Of a stretch of DNA of 64,000 bases, positions 48,437 through 57,927 are shown piece after piece (the stretch's first letter is position 1; every line of letters starts with the position of its first letter). The DNA is from Chlorobiota bacterium. Lineage in GTDB: Bacteria; Bacteroidota; Ignavibacteria; Kapaibacteriales; NICIL-2. Location of the stretch: assembly GCA_026415505.1 (NCBI GenBank), contig JAOAGY010000039.1, positions 1 to 64,000 of the forward strand, read 5' to 3'. The notes below the pieces were generated by a model, which worked only from the letters and a program-made list of their open reading frames with translations, had not been told where the DNA came from and made no database searches. Position numbers and translations under genes: made by a program.

Positions 48437-51408
48437 GACCCCCGGAATGCCCGCAAAAAGTACGTCACGCTCAGCAGCGCATACCGACGGAGCACGACCG
48501 TTTGTGTGTCCTCGACGTATCCGCTGCCGATGTTCCGATTGATCGAGTTGTTGCGGTCGAGCAGATCGAAGACCGACAGCCGCACCTCGCCGCGCCCGTC
48601 GAGAAAGCGTTTGCCGATGCCGACGTTGAGCAGCGGTACCGCTACGTTGTAGCCTGCCGCCAGTCCGTTGGTCGCCACGTAGTTGAACTCGACGTTGAAC
48701 ACCCACCCATCGAGCAGCGCCGAGGAATCGCTGGTGATGTAGGTCGCCCGCCCCAAAAGCGTCGTCGTCGTGAAGCGTTGATCGAGCTGACGCTGGAGCG
48801 TGTTCTGCACGGTGTTCCACGCAACGCGTCCGCTGACGGTGAAATCGAGGTTCTCGCTGATGTTGCTCGTCAGGCTCACGCCCGGAGTGACGGTGAACGA
48901 GTTGGCGATGTTCTCGGCGCCGTTGATCAGACTCGGATCGCGCGAGTAGCTCAGACCGAGCGAGCCGCTGGCATTGAGCTTGACACCAAAAGGTGCGATC
49001 GGGCGACTGTAGAGCACAAAGCCCGTCGCGTTCCAATAGCCGTCGAGATTGGTCGGGCGTACGAGCTGCGTTCCGGCAGGCAGCACTTGCTGAATGCTGC
49101 CGCTGGCTACATCGAGCGTCACGGTCGTATCGCGCGTGGCGATTGTTGTGGCGTTCGCGATGCGTTGCTCGGTGAGACTCGTGCCGACCGAAACGAAAAA
49201 CGACGACGCAGTCGCCAGTTCGAACGTACCGTAGGTGAGCCAGAGCGAATGAGTGTACTCCTGCGCCAAGCGTGCATTGCCGATCGAAAGTTGGAGCGGG
49301 TTGGTGTTGTCGAGTGCTTCTTGCAGTTGCGACGGTGAGGGCAGGTTCGTCCGCGTCGAGTACCACGCGCGGAAAAAGCTCGTCATCGTCGGGCGTGTGG
49401 TGACCGACAGCGTAGGCAGCACGTTGTGGAAGTTCCGCCGAAGTGCGAAGGTGTCGGAGGTGGTCGTCGAGCCGATCGCGATCGCGCTGTGCTGATCCAC
49501 ATCGAAGCCGAGCAGTTGATAATCGGCGCCCAACTCGACATTCCACACGCCGACTCCGCCCGGTTGCATCATGCGGCGCATACCGCGCGGCGCGAAGCTG
49601 CCCATGATACCTTCCATCATGCGCGTGGCACTCGATGTGTCGGGCGAGCCGAGGATGAGTTTGTAGCGCACACCTGGACGATGCTCCAACGCGGCGCTGG
49701 TCGTGTGCCAGGCAGCTTCGATGGCGTCGGTGCCGACCGGCTGCGTCCAGTCACGGTCGTATTGCGTCGTCGTGCTCGTGACGGTGTAGCCGAGCTGCAG
49801 TTGGTGACGTTCGGCAAGCGGTTCGGTGTAGAGGAGATTCGCACTGAGCGTGCGTTGGCGACCGTTCTGCGGTTGCTGTGTCCGGATCGAATCGTCACGC
49901 TGCGAGCCGTTGTCGTAGTACTGGTTGAACGAGTTGGTCGTTGGCATGTTGTCGGATGTTTGCTCGTTCCACTGCAGGCGCGCCGAGAGCGTTCGTCCCT
50001 CGGTGGCAAATCGTCGGCGGTAGAGCAGCTCGGAATTGCTCGAAAATCCGCTGGCGTCGGTCGTCGTTTGTGTGGTCAGTCTGTTGAGCGGTCGGTCTTG
50101 CGAGAGCGTCGCTGTTTCCACCAGCGATGTTCTGTTGCTCGTTTGCCAGCTCAAGCGTGGCGAAAGGAGAATCGAGTTCATCGAATCGAGCGTAACATCG
50201 GCGCGAATGTTGATGCGGTGATTGAGATTGTCCGTCGTGGCGGTGCTGCGCTGCTGGTTGCGTTGACCGAGGCTGTCGCCGAGAAAGAACTGCCGATCGA
50301 GCGACTGATCGGCGTCGGTCGTCGAAGAGTTGACGAAATAGCTCGCCGTCAGATCGAGCCACGATCCGATTTCGTTGGAGTAGTTGAGTGCGGCAGCATG
50401 GCTGCGGGTGATTCCATCGCTCGGCGTCACCATGAAGTTGGTGATGAATCCCGGACCGTCGCCGCCGGGACGTCCCGACGAGCGCACGCTTTGACGCATT
50501 GCACCGAATGCGCTGCCCATCATGCGCATGAAGGGATTGCCGCCGCCGAACATGCCGACGATGTCTTCGATGGCGAAGTTCTGCTGGTTGATGTTGTTGC
50601 TCATCGCCAGCACCGAGACGCGTTGCTCGCCGCCCCAGTAGTTGACGTTCGCACCAGCAGTGTAGCGGCTGTTTTCACCGTAGCCGCCGTAGAGCTTGCC
50701 GAATTGCCCGTTGCGGCGGTCGGCACGCGTGACGAGATTGATCGTTTTGATGCGCTCGCCGTCGTCGAAGCGGGTGAACTGCGCTTGGTCGCTCATTTGG
50801 TCGTAAACCTGGACGCGCTCGATGATCTCTGCCGGCAGCGAGCGAAGCGTCGCCATGGGGTCCTGACCGAAAAACGGCTTGCCGTCAACGAGTACGCGCT
50901 GGACTGTTTGCCCTTGTGCGCGCACCTGTCCACCCTCGACTTCGACGCCGGGGAGTTTGGCGACAAGCTTGTCGGCATCGGCGTTGCGCTCGGTTTTGAA
51001 TTGGCTGGCGTTGTATTCGAGCGTGTCGCCCTTGACCTCGATGCGCGGCGCCGATTCTTCGACGACGACGTCGCGGGCTTGGACGCTCGACGGACGCAGC
51101 CGCACTGTGCCGAGTCGAATCGTATCCTGTCCACGCACACGCAGCGGGCGAGAAAGGCTGTCGTAGCCGATCGAACGAACGTGCAGGCGATAGAAACCTT
51201 CGGCGAGATGCAGCGCGAAGCCGCCGATTCGGTCGGTCACAGCGCCAGCAGCGATGCTGCCATCGGGACGATGCGCCGTCACTGTCGCACCGATGATCGG
51301 CGAGCCATTGCTGCTATCGGCGACCGTGCCGACGACGACTTGTGCCGACGCTGCGAGCGAAACGACCACGAACACGAGTGCGGTGCGCACAATCGAGCCA
51401 AAAGACAT
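48433..51408 (-). CDS. TonB-dependent receptor-like outer-membrane protein (OMP_b-brl family)
   Basis: 991 residues from the ATG at 51408; MSFGSIVRTALVFVVVSLAASAQ is the signal. Residues 25-105 are a carboxypeptidase regulatory-like domain (GTVADSSNGSPIIGATVTAH, GFYRLHVRSIGY). The plug-like part has GDTLEYNASQFKTERNADADKLVAKLPGVEVEGGQV and VQRVLVDGKPFFGQDPMATLRSLPAEIIERVQVYDQMSDQAQFTRFDDGERIKTINLVTR, which is the family with a barrel of the OMP_b-brl_3 type, common in Bacteroidota. An insert rich in Gly, Met and Phe lies near residue 290. Substrate unknown; the family lacks a clear TonB box. Confidence 0.88.
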   Translation of the reverse strand: MSFGSIVRTALVFVVVSLAASAQVVVGTVADSSNGSPIIGATVTAHRPDGSIAAGAVTDRIGGFALHLAEGFYRLHVRSIGYDSLSRPLRVRGQDTIRLGTVRLRPSSVQARDVVVEESAPRIEVKGDTLEYNASQFKTERNADADKLVAKLPGVEVEGGQVRAQGQTVQRVLVDGKPFFGQDPMATLRSLPAEIIERVQVYDQMSDQAQFTRFDDGERIKTINLVTRADRRNGQFGKLYGGYGENSRYTAGANVNYWGGEQRVSVLAMSNNINQQNFAIEDIVGMFGGGNPFMRMMGSAFGAMRQSVRSSGRPGGDGPGFITNFMVTPSDGITRSHAAALNYSNEIGSWLDLTASYFVNSSTTDADQSLDRQFFLGDSLGQRNQQRSTATTDNLNHRINIRADVTLDSMNSILLSPRLSWQTSNRTSLVETATLSQDRPLNRLTTQTTTDASGFSSNSELLYRRRFATEGRTLSARLQWNEQTSDNMPTTNSFNQYYDNGSQRDDSIRTQQPQNGRQRTLSANLLYTEPLAERHQLQLGYTVTSTTTQYDRDWTQPVGTDAIEAAWHTTSAALEHRPGVRYKLILGSPDTSSATRMMEGIMGSFAPRGMRRMMQPGGVGVWNVELGADYQLLGFDVDQHSAIAIGSTTTSDTFALRRNFHNVLPTLSVTTRPTMTSFFRAWYSTRTNLPSPSQLQEALDNTNPLQLSIGNARLAQEYTHSLWLTYGTFELATASSFFVSVGTSLTEQRIANATTIATRDTTVTLDVASGSIQQVLPAGTQLVRPTNLDGYWNATGFVLYSRPIAPFGVKLNASGSLGLSYSRDPSLINGAENIANSFTVTPGVSLTSNISENLDFTVSGRVAWNTVQNTLQRQLDQRFTTTTLLGRATYITSDSSALLDGWVFNVEFNYVATNGLAAGYNVAVPLLNVGIGKRFLDGRGEVRLSVFDLLDRNNSINRNIGSGYVEDTQTVVLRRYALLSVTYFLRAFRGS

Positions 51409-51564
51409 AGACCACTGGGTGCAGGTGAAACAGTTGCCGTGGTGCCATTGGACGACGGCTGGGCTAAAAACGTTGAACGCAGGCGATTGTTTCACCGAAC
51501 TGCGTGCACGCACACGGCGCAGCATTCGTCTTTGTCGCCAGTGTCACAACTTTCGAGTACAACC

Positions 51565-51894
51565 ATGCCATCGCTTGCCGAAATGATCGCCGGTCCGAAG
51601 CCGGTGCTCGTCGATTTTTCCGCCGAGTGGTGCGGTCCGTGCCGTATGCTCCAACCCGAACTCAAGACGCTCGCCAAGATGATGCGCGATCGGCTCACGA
51701 TTGTGACAGTGGACGTGGACAACCCCAAGAACCAGACGTTTGCCCAGTCGCAGGGTGTGCGGAGTGTGCCGACGTTGGTGCTTTTCCATCGTGGCGCGCC
51801 GGTATGGCGTTCGTCTGGATACCGATCGGCGGAACAGTTAGCACGGGAGATTGAACCACTGCTGGAGCCAGTCGGCGCTGACGCTCAGCAATAG
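51565..51894 (+). CDS. Thioredoxin
   Basis: 109 residues. The active site is VDFSAEWCGPCRMLQPEL with WCGPC, and VRSVPTLVLF carries the cis-proline. It is a normal cytosolic thioredoxin and could serve the peroxiredoxin at 7264. It is divergent from the TonB receptor (156-bp spacer) and its stop overlaps the convergent glycosyltransferase-like gene by 10 bp. Confidence 0.95.
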   Translation: MPSLAEMIAGPKPVLVDFSAEWCGPCRMLQPELKTLAKMMRDRLTIVTVDVDNPKNQTFAQSQGVRSVPTLVLFHRGAPVWRSSGYRSAEQLAREIEPLLEPVGADAQQ

Positions 51895-52727
51895 TCGCGC
51901 TCGATTGTCGCCGCAACGGACGCCCAATCCACACCGGGTGCCAGTGCCGTGCTTTCCAGATGCGTCGCCATCGAGGGAAGCGGCACCCACAGCGTGTAAC
52001 GCTTGCCGAAGAGAATCTCTCGCCAGCCGTAGAACCAGGCTTTCGCGACGATAGCGGCTTCGAGCCGGCTGTGGAATGCTGCGCGGGCGGCACCGAGCGG
52101 CGATCGCACCGTGCGTTTGGTCAGTGCCAGCCACATGCTCGCGTCGAAATTCCCTCGCCGGTAGGTGCGAAAAATTCTGGCTGTGCGGTGGAGGATCGAG
52201 CGTCGCGCAAGAAACGTCAAACACGTCGAACCGGCGCTGCGCCAGTGGTAGCCGCTGTGAAAGCAAATCTCGTAGCGACCGCGATGCAGGGGAAGCGTGT
52301 AGTAGTCGGGGTAATCGTAGGGCGCCACAAAATGCACATCCGGCGCCGACGTCGCGAAATCCACCAACGCGCCGAACGTGCCCGGACGGTAGAGGTAGTC
52401 GTCCTCGGCGAAATAGACCAACTCGGCGCGCGCTTGCTCGAGCAACAGTTGCAGTTGGAGCAGAAACGTGCCAGCATTGCCGATCCGATCGAGCCGAAGC
52501 ACGCGTGTATGCTCGGCGGGAAAGTAGCGCAGAACGAGCGCCTCGTAGTCGTCGGGACAGCCGTCGAGCAAGGCGAACATTTGCACGCGGAGATCGTCGC
52601 CGAGCGCTGCCCGCAGCGAACGAAGCCCCAATTCGACCAAGCGGAATTTGTCGTCCGGGTACAATGCCGGTCGCTTGGAAATGCCCGGATACACCCGGTA
52701 GGCAATCGCAAGATCGTAGGTCGTCAT
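51885..52727 (-). CDS. Glycosyltransferase-like protein
   Basis: 280 residues without membrane helices. It has a Rossmann-like start (YDLAIAYRVYPG), a middle LYFAEDDYLY-type string (ELVYFAEDDYLYRPGTF) that resembles the DxD metal motif of GT-A enzymes, then VAPYDYPDYYTLPLHRGRYEICFHSGYHWRSAGSTCLTFLARR. This looks like a family 2-related transferase whose usual acceptor is unknown. It converges on thioredoxin with a 10-bp overlap and lies 17 bp downstream of the menA stop-side neighbour's region; order menA is downstream on the same strand. Activity is inferred. Confidence 0.68.
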   Translation of the reverse strand: MTTYDLAIAYRVYPGISKRPALYPDDKFRLVELGLRSLRAALGDDLRVQMFALLDGCPDDYEALVLRYFPAEHTRVLRLDRIGNAGTFLLQLQLLLEQARAELVYFAEDDYLYRPGTFGALVDFATSAPDVHFVAPYDYPDYYTLPLHRGRYEICFHSGYHWRSAGSTCLTFLARRSILHRTARIFRTYRRGNFDASMWLALTKRTVRSPLGAARAAFHSRLEAAIVAKAWFYGWREILFGKRYTLWVPLPSMATHLESTALAPGVDWASVAATIERDYC

Positions 52728-52744
52728 GACTCACAGGAAAACGG

Positions 52745-53611
52745 TCACACCAGAATCGCGACGATGAGCACGCTGCTATAGGCAGCAGCAGCCAATGTCG
52801 TTCGTGCCAGCAAACGGTTGTACGCTCGCCCTTCCGCTCGCGGTAGCTCCATGGCGACCGACCACGCGATGGGCAACGTCACGAGCGTGCTGCTGATGGC
52901 GGGATGTTCGATGCTTTGGAATGCTGCGACAAGGTACGGCACTGCCAGCAATGCTTGCACCAGGCGCGTCGCGTTGCGACGTCCGATGCGCACTGCGAGC
53001 GTTCGTTTGCCGGCACGTCGGTCGAGCGGAATATCGCGCAGGTTGTTGATGCCGAGCACCGCTGCTGCCAATGCACCGAATGCAATACCGCTGGCGAGCG
53101 GCTCGGCAGCGACCGTCGAACGCTCGATCGCATACGCCCCGAGCGACGGCACCGGACCGAAAAAAACCAACGCGACCGCTTCTCCCAGCCCGATGTACGC
53201 CAGCGGTCGCCAGCCGCTCGTGTAGAGCCACGCCAGCGCCAGTGCCGACACTCCCACGACGAGCAGCCACCAGCCGACACGCGCGACCAACACCAGTCCC
53301 AACGCCAGTATCACCGCGGAAAGAACGATCACCGCTCGGCGCATCGCACGCGGCGAAATCGCACCGGCTGCCACAGCACGCGGCGGACCGAGTCGCTCGG
53401 GCGTATCGGCGCCGCGCTCGTAATCGCCGAGTTCGTTGACGTAGTTCGCCAGAATTTGCAACAGCACTGCACAGACGAGCGTCAGCACTGCACGAGCGGG
53501 ATCGAAACTGCCCTCGCCGGCTGCCCACGCGATACCGGCTGCTGTGGGAAAGGCGCTCAGCACGAGCGTTTTCGGTCTGGTTGCTGCAAGCCACCAGCGC
53601 ACGCGCGTCAT
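52745..53611 (-). CDS. menA: 1,4-dihydroxy-2-naphthoate polyprenyltransferase
   Basis: 288 residues from the ATG at 53611 (MTRVRWWLAATRPKTL is the usual start; an ATG at 53638 adds nine residues). UbiA-family motifs are present: NYVNELGDYERGADTPERLGPPRAVAAGAIS (Asp-rich site 1) and LGINNLRDIPLDRRAGKRTLAVRIG (site 2), with about eight helices. It attaches the polyprenyl chain to DHNA in menaquinone synthesis. A TAGTTTCG box stands 36-43 bp before this start, overlapping the divergent TamA-like promoter. Confidence 0.93.
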   Translation of the reverse strand: MTRVRWWLAATRPKTLVLSAFPTAAGIAWAAGEGSFDPARAVLTLVCAVLLQILANYVNELGDYERGADTPERLGPPRAVAAGAISPRAMRRAVIVLSAVILALGLVLVARVGWWLLVVGVSALALAWLYTSGWRPLAYIGLGEAVALVFFGPVPSLGAYAIERSTVAAEPLASGIAFGALAAAVLGINNLRDIPLDRRAGKRTLAVRIGRRNATRLVQALLAVPYLVAAFQSIEHPAISSTLVTLPIAWSVAMELPRAEGRAYNRLLARTTLAAAAYSSVLIVAILV

Positions 53612-53646
53612 CGGAGATGTCGGTTCGGAGCGTGTCATTGCGGTCG

Positions 53647-53654
53647 CGAAACTA
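53647..53654 (-). promoter_or_regulatory. Putative -7 promoter element TAGTTTCG for menA
   Basis: Minus-strand TAGTTTCG with TTG 17 bp upstream. It supports the menA start at 53611, since the alternative ATG at 53638 would be only 9 bp away. Confidence 0.4.
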
Positions 53655-53660
53655 CGGGCG

Positions 53661-53668
53661 TAACTTTG
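53661..53668 (+). promoter_or_regulatory. Promoter TTG-N20-TAACTTTG of the BamA/TamA-like gene
   Basis: Best promoter match in the window: TTG at 53638-53640, 20 bases, TAACTTTG at 53661-53668, then 29 bp to the ATG at 53697. It fits the Bacteroidota -33/-7 pattern. Confidence 0.6.
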
Positions 53669-53696
53669 CAGCAAGGTCCCACCGAATCGGTAGCCG

Positions 53697-55988
53697 ATGC
53701 TCCTTCGAGTGTGCGCGGCGCTTGTGCTGGCAGTACTGGTCGCGATGGCACAAACTGCCGGCGAGCGTCCGCAAGTAGCCAAACGCTACGTCATCCACCG
53801 ACTGATCGTGACGCTCGTGCCCGATAGCGGAGAGACGGATATTCCGCTGACGCAGCAACAATTGCTCGGTGTGCTTTCGCTTCAGGCGACGCAACTATCG
53901 CTGCCCAGCCGCATCCTGCGCGAGATCACCTACAACGGACTGGACGTGCCGGATTTTCCCCGTCCGATCACGATGATTTTCGCCCGGGCATACGTCGAAG
54001 CAGTCGAGCACGACTTGCGTTACTTCGACCGCAGCGCTGCCGATTACGACGTTCTGCGGCTCGAAGATTACCTCAACCAATACGGCTACCACGATGCACG
54101 GGTGCGATATGTGTTTCGCATCCGCGACCGAGCGCGCGACAACGAGCTGGAGTACATCGTGCGCTTGGGCAAACGCTATCGGCTCGATACGGTGGTTGTG
54201 CGCGGACTCGACGCCCTGCCCGACGACGTTCGTGCGAGTGTCGAGCGTATCCTCGCTTCGATCGAGCTACCGCAGCCGTACCGCGAAGACCTCGTTCGCA
54301 CGACGATCGAAACGGTGCTCGACACACTCCGCAATCGTGGCTACGTGCGTGCCGGCTACGCGCGACAGCGCGACTCGGCGGGCACTGCGACACAACTGCT
54401 ACCGGTCGTCGTCAGCGATACGGTTGCCAAGCGAGACAGCGTCACGGTCTTTCTCGACCCGGGCGAGCGGTATCGTCTGGGGACGATCGCGATGGTGGAC
54501 AGCACGCGGGGCAATCCGATTGTCGGCTTCGAACTCCAACGCCGTCAACTGGCGATCGCCGAGGGGCAGTGGTACAGCCCGCGCTTGGTCGAGCGCAGCA
54601 TCGGCAATTTGATGGCACTCGGCACGTTCGACCGAATTTGGGCAGACACCACGGTTACGGAAGATCGGCTCATCAATGTTCGGCTGCATCTTTACTACCG
54701 CCGCGTCTGGGAAGCCAGCATCGGCTGGTTTTTCAACTCGACCTTCCCGGACAACTTCAACAACACGGGCGTGGACGTCTCGTACGTGCATCGAAACCTG
54801 TTCAACGCTGCGCAAGCAGTGACGATGTACTTTCGCCCGACACTACGCAACACGTCCTACTTTGCGCAGATTCTGCCCGATTCGGGATTGGGACGATCGT
54901 TTGCGATCATCGACAAAGACCTCGAAGCAGGAATGCTCTTTACACAGCCGGATTGGTTCCGGCTCAGCGATCGGCTCCGTGTGGATGCGAACGCACAGCT
55001 TGGGGCATCGTATCGGTTCGTCGTCGATCCATTCAAGCTGCTTTCGCTTTCGTTGCGCGCTGGCGTGACACTGCCACTGCAAGGCTACGACGAACGCATA
55101 CAGCTCGATGTCATCGTCGAAGCACAGCGCCCGGAGCGATTCACCGAAGCACTCCAACGCGCCGTCGAGATCAATCCGACCATCGACAGCATGCTCATTC
55201 GCGAGACACTCGAACAGTATCGCTTGCTCAACTCGTACACCGGCGGACAGCTCAAATGGACGTCGGCAATCGCCGCGCTGCGCTACTACCGCGATTTCCG
55301 TAACGATCTGTTCTATCCGTCGCGCGGCAATACACTGACGATGTTCGTCGAAACGACCGTTGCACGATTGCTGTCTGGCTACACGCAAGCACAGATAACC
55401 TACACGACGTACCATCCGGCAGGCAGCGGGGTGGCGGCGTTCAAATTCCGCGGTGGATGGATTTGGTGGCACGATCCAGCGACGACCATCGTTCCGTTCG
55501 ACCGGCACTACTTTGCCGGTGGTGCTATCAGCATTCGCGGATATGCCAGCAGGCAGTTGGTGGACCTGCGATCGGGAGGAGCGAATCCGTCGGAAGTCGG
55601 CACGCTGACGAACTACATCGGAAGCGGCACGATCATCGAGTTGAGCGCCGAGTTGCGCTACTCTCTGCAGTACTACGAGTCGCTCGGCGACTTTTTAGCC
55701 TCGCAGGTCAGTCGTTTAGGAGTGGTGTTTTTCGCCGATGCCGGCAATGCGTTCAATCGCCTCACGCGCGAATCGTACGGCACTGCCACGCTGCGGGACG
55801 TCCTCGATCCGTCGCGCTGGGCATTCGTTGTGGGGACCGGCATTCGGTATGCTTTGCCGGCGGGACCGGCGCGGTTGGATTTCGGGCTGCGCTTGTACGA
55901 CCCGATGCAGCCCGATCGGCGATGGATCACGCAGCGGCGTGTGCTCGGTTCGATCGAGTGGCAGATCGGTATCGGGCATGCGTTCTAA
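53697..55988 (+). CDS. BamA/TamA family outer-membrane assembly protein
   Basis: 763 residues. Signal MLLRVCAALVLAVLVAMAQ. Residues 30-320 hold POTRA-like repeats (AYVEAVEHDLRYFDRSAADYDVLRLEDYLNQYGYHDARV, VVRGLDALPDDVRASVERILASIELPQPYREDLVRTTIETVLDTLRNRGYVRAGY, YSPRLVERSIGNLMALGTFDRIW). The barrel (about 330-763) has FYPSRGN, the conserved ISIRGYASRQL (the VRGF/Y loop motif) and a closing SIEWQIGIGHAF. It inserts or exports outer-membrane proteins, and may be TamA-like rather than the essential BamA. It is convergent with the next gene. Confidence 0.88.
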   Translation: MLLRVCAALVLAVLVAMAQTAGERPQVAKRYVIHRLIVTLVPDSGETDIPLTQQQLLGVLSLQATQLSLPSRILREITYNGLDVPDFPRPITMIFARAYVEAVEHDLRYFDRSAADYDVLRLEDYLNQYGYHDARVRYVFRIRDRARDNELEYIVRLGKRYRLDTVVVRGLDALPDDVRASVERILASIELPQPYREDLVRTTIETVLDTLRNRGYVRAGYARQRDSAGTATQLLPVVVSDTVAKRDSVTVFLDPGERYRLGTIAMVDSTRGNPIVGFELQRRQLAIAEGQWYSPRLVERSIGNLMALGTFDRIWADTTVTEDRLINVRLHLYYRRVWEASIGWFFNSTFPDNFNNTGVDVSYVHRNLFNAAQAVTMYFRPTLRNTSYFAQILPDSGLGRSFAIIDKDLEAGMLFTQPDWFRLSDRLRVDANAQLGASYRFVVDPFKLLSLSLRAGVTLPLQGYDERIQLDVIVEAQRPERFTEALQRAVEINPTIDSMLIRETLEQYRLLNSYTGGQLKWTSAIAALRYYRDFRNDLFYPSRGNTLTMFVETTVARLLSGYTQAQITYTTYHPAGSGVAAFKFRGGWIWWHDPATTIVPFDRHYFAGGAISIRGYASRQLVDLRSGGANPSEVGTLTNYIGSGTIIELSAELRYSLQYYESLGDFLASQVSRLGVVFFADAGNAFNRLTRESYGTATLRDVLDPSRWAFVVGTGIRYALPAGPARLDFGLRLYDPMQPDRRWITQRRVLGSIEWQIGIGHAF

Positions 55989-56003
55989 ATGCGGCTCCCT
56001 TTT

Positions 56004-56597
56004 TCAGCGGAGAAACGGCGCAAGCTGTTCGGCACTGCGTAAATGAACGAGCACTTTATCCTCGACCAATAGCCGCACAGCGTCTTTGACCTCGTCCACT
56101 GGAATGTGATGGCGATAGGCAAAGTGCCAAATATCGGTCGCACCGCCGAGCGCCAGCTCCGCAACGAGCAATTGTTCGGTGGTCAACTTCTCTCCTGCCA
56201 GTAGCCGCCCGCGTACTGCCTCGGTGTAATCGCGTGCTTCCGGTGTCCATTCGAGCATCGCGGGGAAAAAGTAGTAGTTGTCCGTACTCATCAAATCGCA
56301 GATGGGGAAACCGCACCGATCATCGAGCAACGATTCCAAAAAAGCCACCGACACAACATACGGCTCCTCGGCATCGCCCCAGAGGTCTTGCCAAACGAGA
56401 GGATCGGCGGTACGAAGCCACTCGAAAAACCGTCGTTCGCGGTCGGGGAGGCGGATGAGTCCATAGCTGCCATGGCGTTCGACGACGCCACGAGCCACTT
56501 CGGGGGTCATCGCGCCAAAGATTTCATCGGGGATCGTTAGCGGAATGTCTCGAACAAGCCGACCCTCGAACCAGGAAAGAATAGCGTCGCGCTCCAT
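56004..56597 (-). CDS. Conserved hypothetical protein, soluble and acidic
   Basis: 197 residues from the ATG at 56597. No signal, no membrane segment. The sequence is rich in Trp, Phe, Asp and Glu (ERRFFEWLRTADPLVWQDLWGDAEEPYVVSVAFLESLLDDRCGFPICDLMSTDNYYFFPAML). It has many aromatic and acidic residues and a C-terminal helix (VDEVKDAVRLLVEDKVLVHLRSAEQLAPFL) but no motif I know. A CATTTTTG box lies about 25-33 bp upstream, a near match to the local promoter box. Longer open frame upstream is not coding. Confidence 0.72.
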   Translation of the reverse strand: MERDAILSWFEGRLVRDIPLTIPDEIFGAMTPEVARGVVERHGSYGLIRLPDRERRFFEWLRTADPLVWQDLWGDAEEPYVVSVAFLESLLDDRCGFPICDLMSTDNYYFFPAMLEWTPEARDYTEAVRGRLLAGEKLTTEQLLVAELALGGATDIWHFAYRHHIPVDEVKDAVRLLVEDKVLVHLRSAEQLAPFLR

Positions 56598-56641
56598 TGT
56601 ATGCTCCGTCGTATTCGGCAATGCAAAAATGCATCGTCTCC

Positions 56642-57799
56642 TCAACCAGCAGACATCCGACCGACCGATAGCCAGACGACAGCGCCGATTGCTTGAAGCA
56701 ACGCTGACGCTGCACCCATCGCAATCGGATCGAGGCGGTATAGGACACCCAACAGAGCAGTGCCCGCAAACCAACTGATACCGTAGCATGCGCTGAAAAT
56801 ACCGAACGCCCTGCCTCGCTGCGATGGTGGAACCAGTGCGGCGACGCTGGCGCGGAGGATGGATTCGTGCGCACCCATTCCGATTCCCCACATCACGATA
56901 CCGACGGCAAATCCGGCGCTGCCGACACCGACGACCGCCAGCGCTGCCGATGCACCGATTGCGCCGCTGGCTGCCAGCACCGGCATACCCCAACGATCGA
57001 ACAATCGCCCGAGAACGAGTGCTGCTGCCGCATCCACTGCCATCGCTCCCGCGTAAAGCGACGGAATGAATGCTTCGCCGACACCGTGTATGTGGAGATG
57101 GTATGCCAGCAACGGAAAATCGGCAAATCCCGCCGCAGCAAGACACGATGCAACCAGAAAGCGACGATATGCTGGTGGCATTTCACTCGATGGCGCCAGC
57201 GACGCGGCGCTCGGCACCGTATCGGGTACTCGGCGCTGGAGAAGTGCCAACACCGATAGAGCGATGCTTGCCGGTATGAGCAGCATGCCCAGCGACAGAC
57301 GATAGCCGACTCCGCTGCGCAGCGCTACTGCGATCAGGAGCGGACCGACAATAGCACCGATCTGATCGAGTGCCTCGTGAAGACCGAACCCCTTGCCATG
57401 TCCCATATGGACGGTCGCACTCGCGAGCACTGCATCCCGCGCCGGTGTCCGAATTGCCTTCCCCAATCGTTCGACGATCACAAGGAGAGCAACCAACTCC
57501 CATCGTCCCACCATGGCAAGCATCGGCACCGCGAGTAGATTCATTGTGTAACCGACCCACACGAGCAACCAATATCGCTGCGTGCGATCGGCGATCCATC
57601 CGCTGACGACTCTCATGCTGTACCCGACCAGTTCTCCGCTACCAGCAGCAATGCTGATGGCAGCAGCACCGGCACCCAGCAGCGCCATGTACTGCCCGAT
57701 CACACTCCGAGCCGATTCGTACGTGAGATCGGCAAGGAGACTGACGATGCCGAAGAGGACGACTGTTCGATAGGCACTGTGCTGTTCTGAATCTCTCAT
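56642..57799 (-). CDS. MFS permease
   Basis: 385 residues from the ATG at 57799 with about 12 hydrophobic helices. The start LADLTYESARSVIGQYMALLGAGAAAISIAAGSGELVGYSMRVVSGWIADRTQRYWLLVW and RLGKAIRTPARDAVLASA are characteristic of a distinct MFS branch found in Bacteroidota and Proteobacteria; substrate unknown. It is divergent from adenine deaminase and the upstream TAATTTCG box lies 28 bp before the ATG. Confidence 0.86.
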   Translation of the reverse strand: MRDSEQHSAYRTVVLFGIVSLLADLTYESARSVIGQYMALLGAGAAAISIAAGSGELVGYSMRVVSGWIADRTQRYWLLVWVGYTMNLLAVPMLAMVGRWELVALLVIVERLGKAIRTPARDAVLASATVHMGHGKGFGLHEALDQIGAIVGPLLIAVALRSGVGYRLSLGMLLIPASIALSVLALLQRRVPDTVPSAASLAPSSEMPPAYRRFLVASCLAAAGFADFPLLAYHLHIHGVGEAFIPSLYAGAMAVDAAAALVLGRLFDRWGMPVLAASGAIGASAALAVVGVGSAGFAVGIVMWGIGMGAHESILRASVAALVPPSQRGRAFGIFSACYGISWFAGTALLGVLYRLDPIAMGAASALLQAIGAVVWLSVGRMSAG

Positions 57800-57826
57800 G
57801 CTCGCTCTGCATGGTTGGGGGCTGAA

Positions 57827-57834
57827 CGAAATTA
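57827..57834 (-). promoter_or_regulatory. Putative -7 promoter element TAATTTCG for the MFS permease
   Basis: One base off TAnnTTTG on the minus strand, 28 bp before the ATG at 57799. Confidence 0.35.
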
Positions 57835-57927
57835 TGCCGACTTCCCGTTTCGGTGCCACGCAGTCGCGTCGTATATTCGATTTGTGGTCAAACACTGGTA
57901 CCCGCACAGGTACGGACACCAGCAGCG

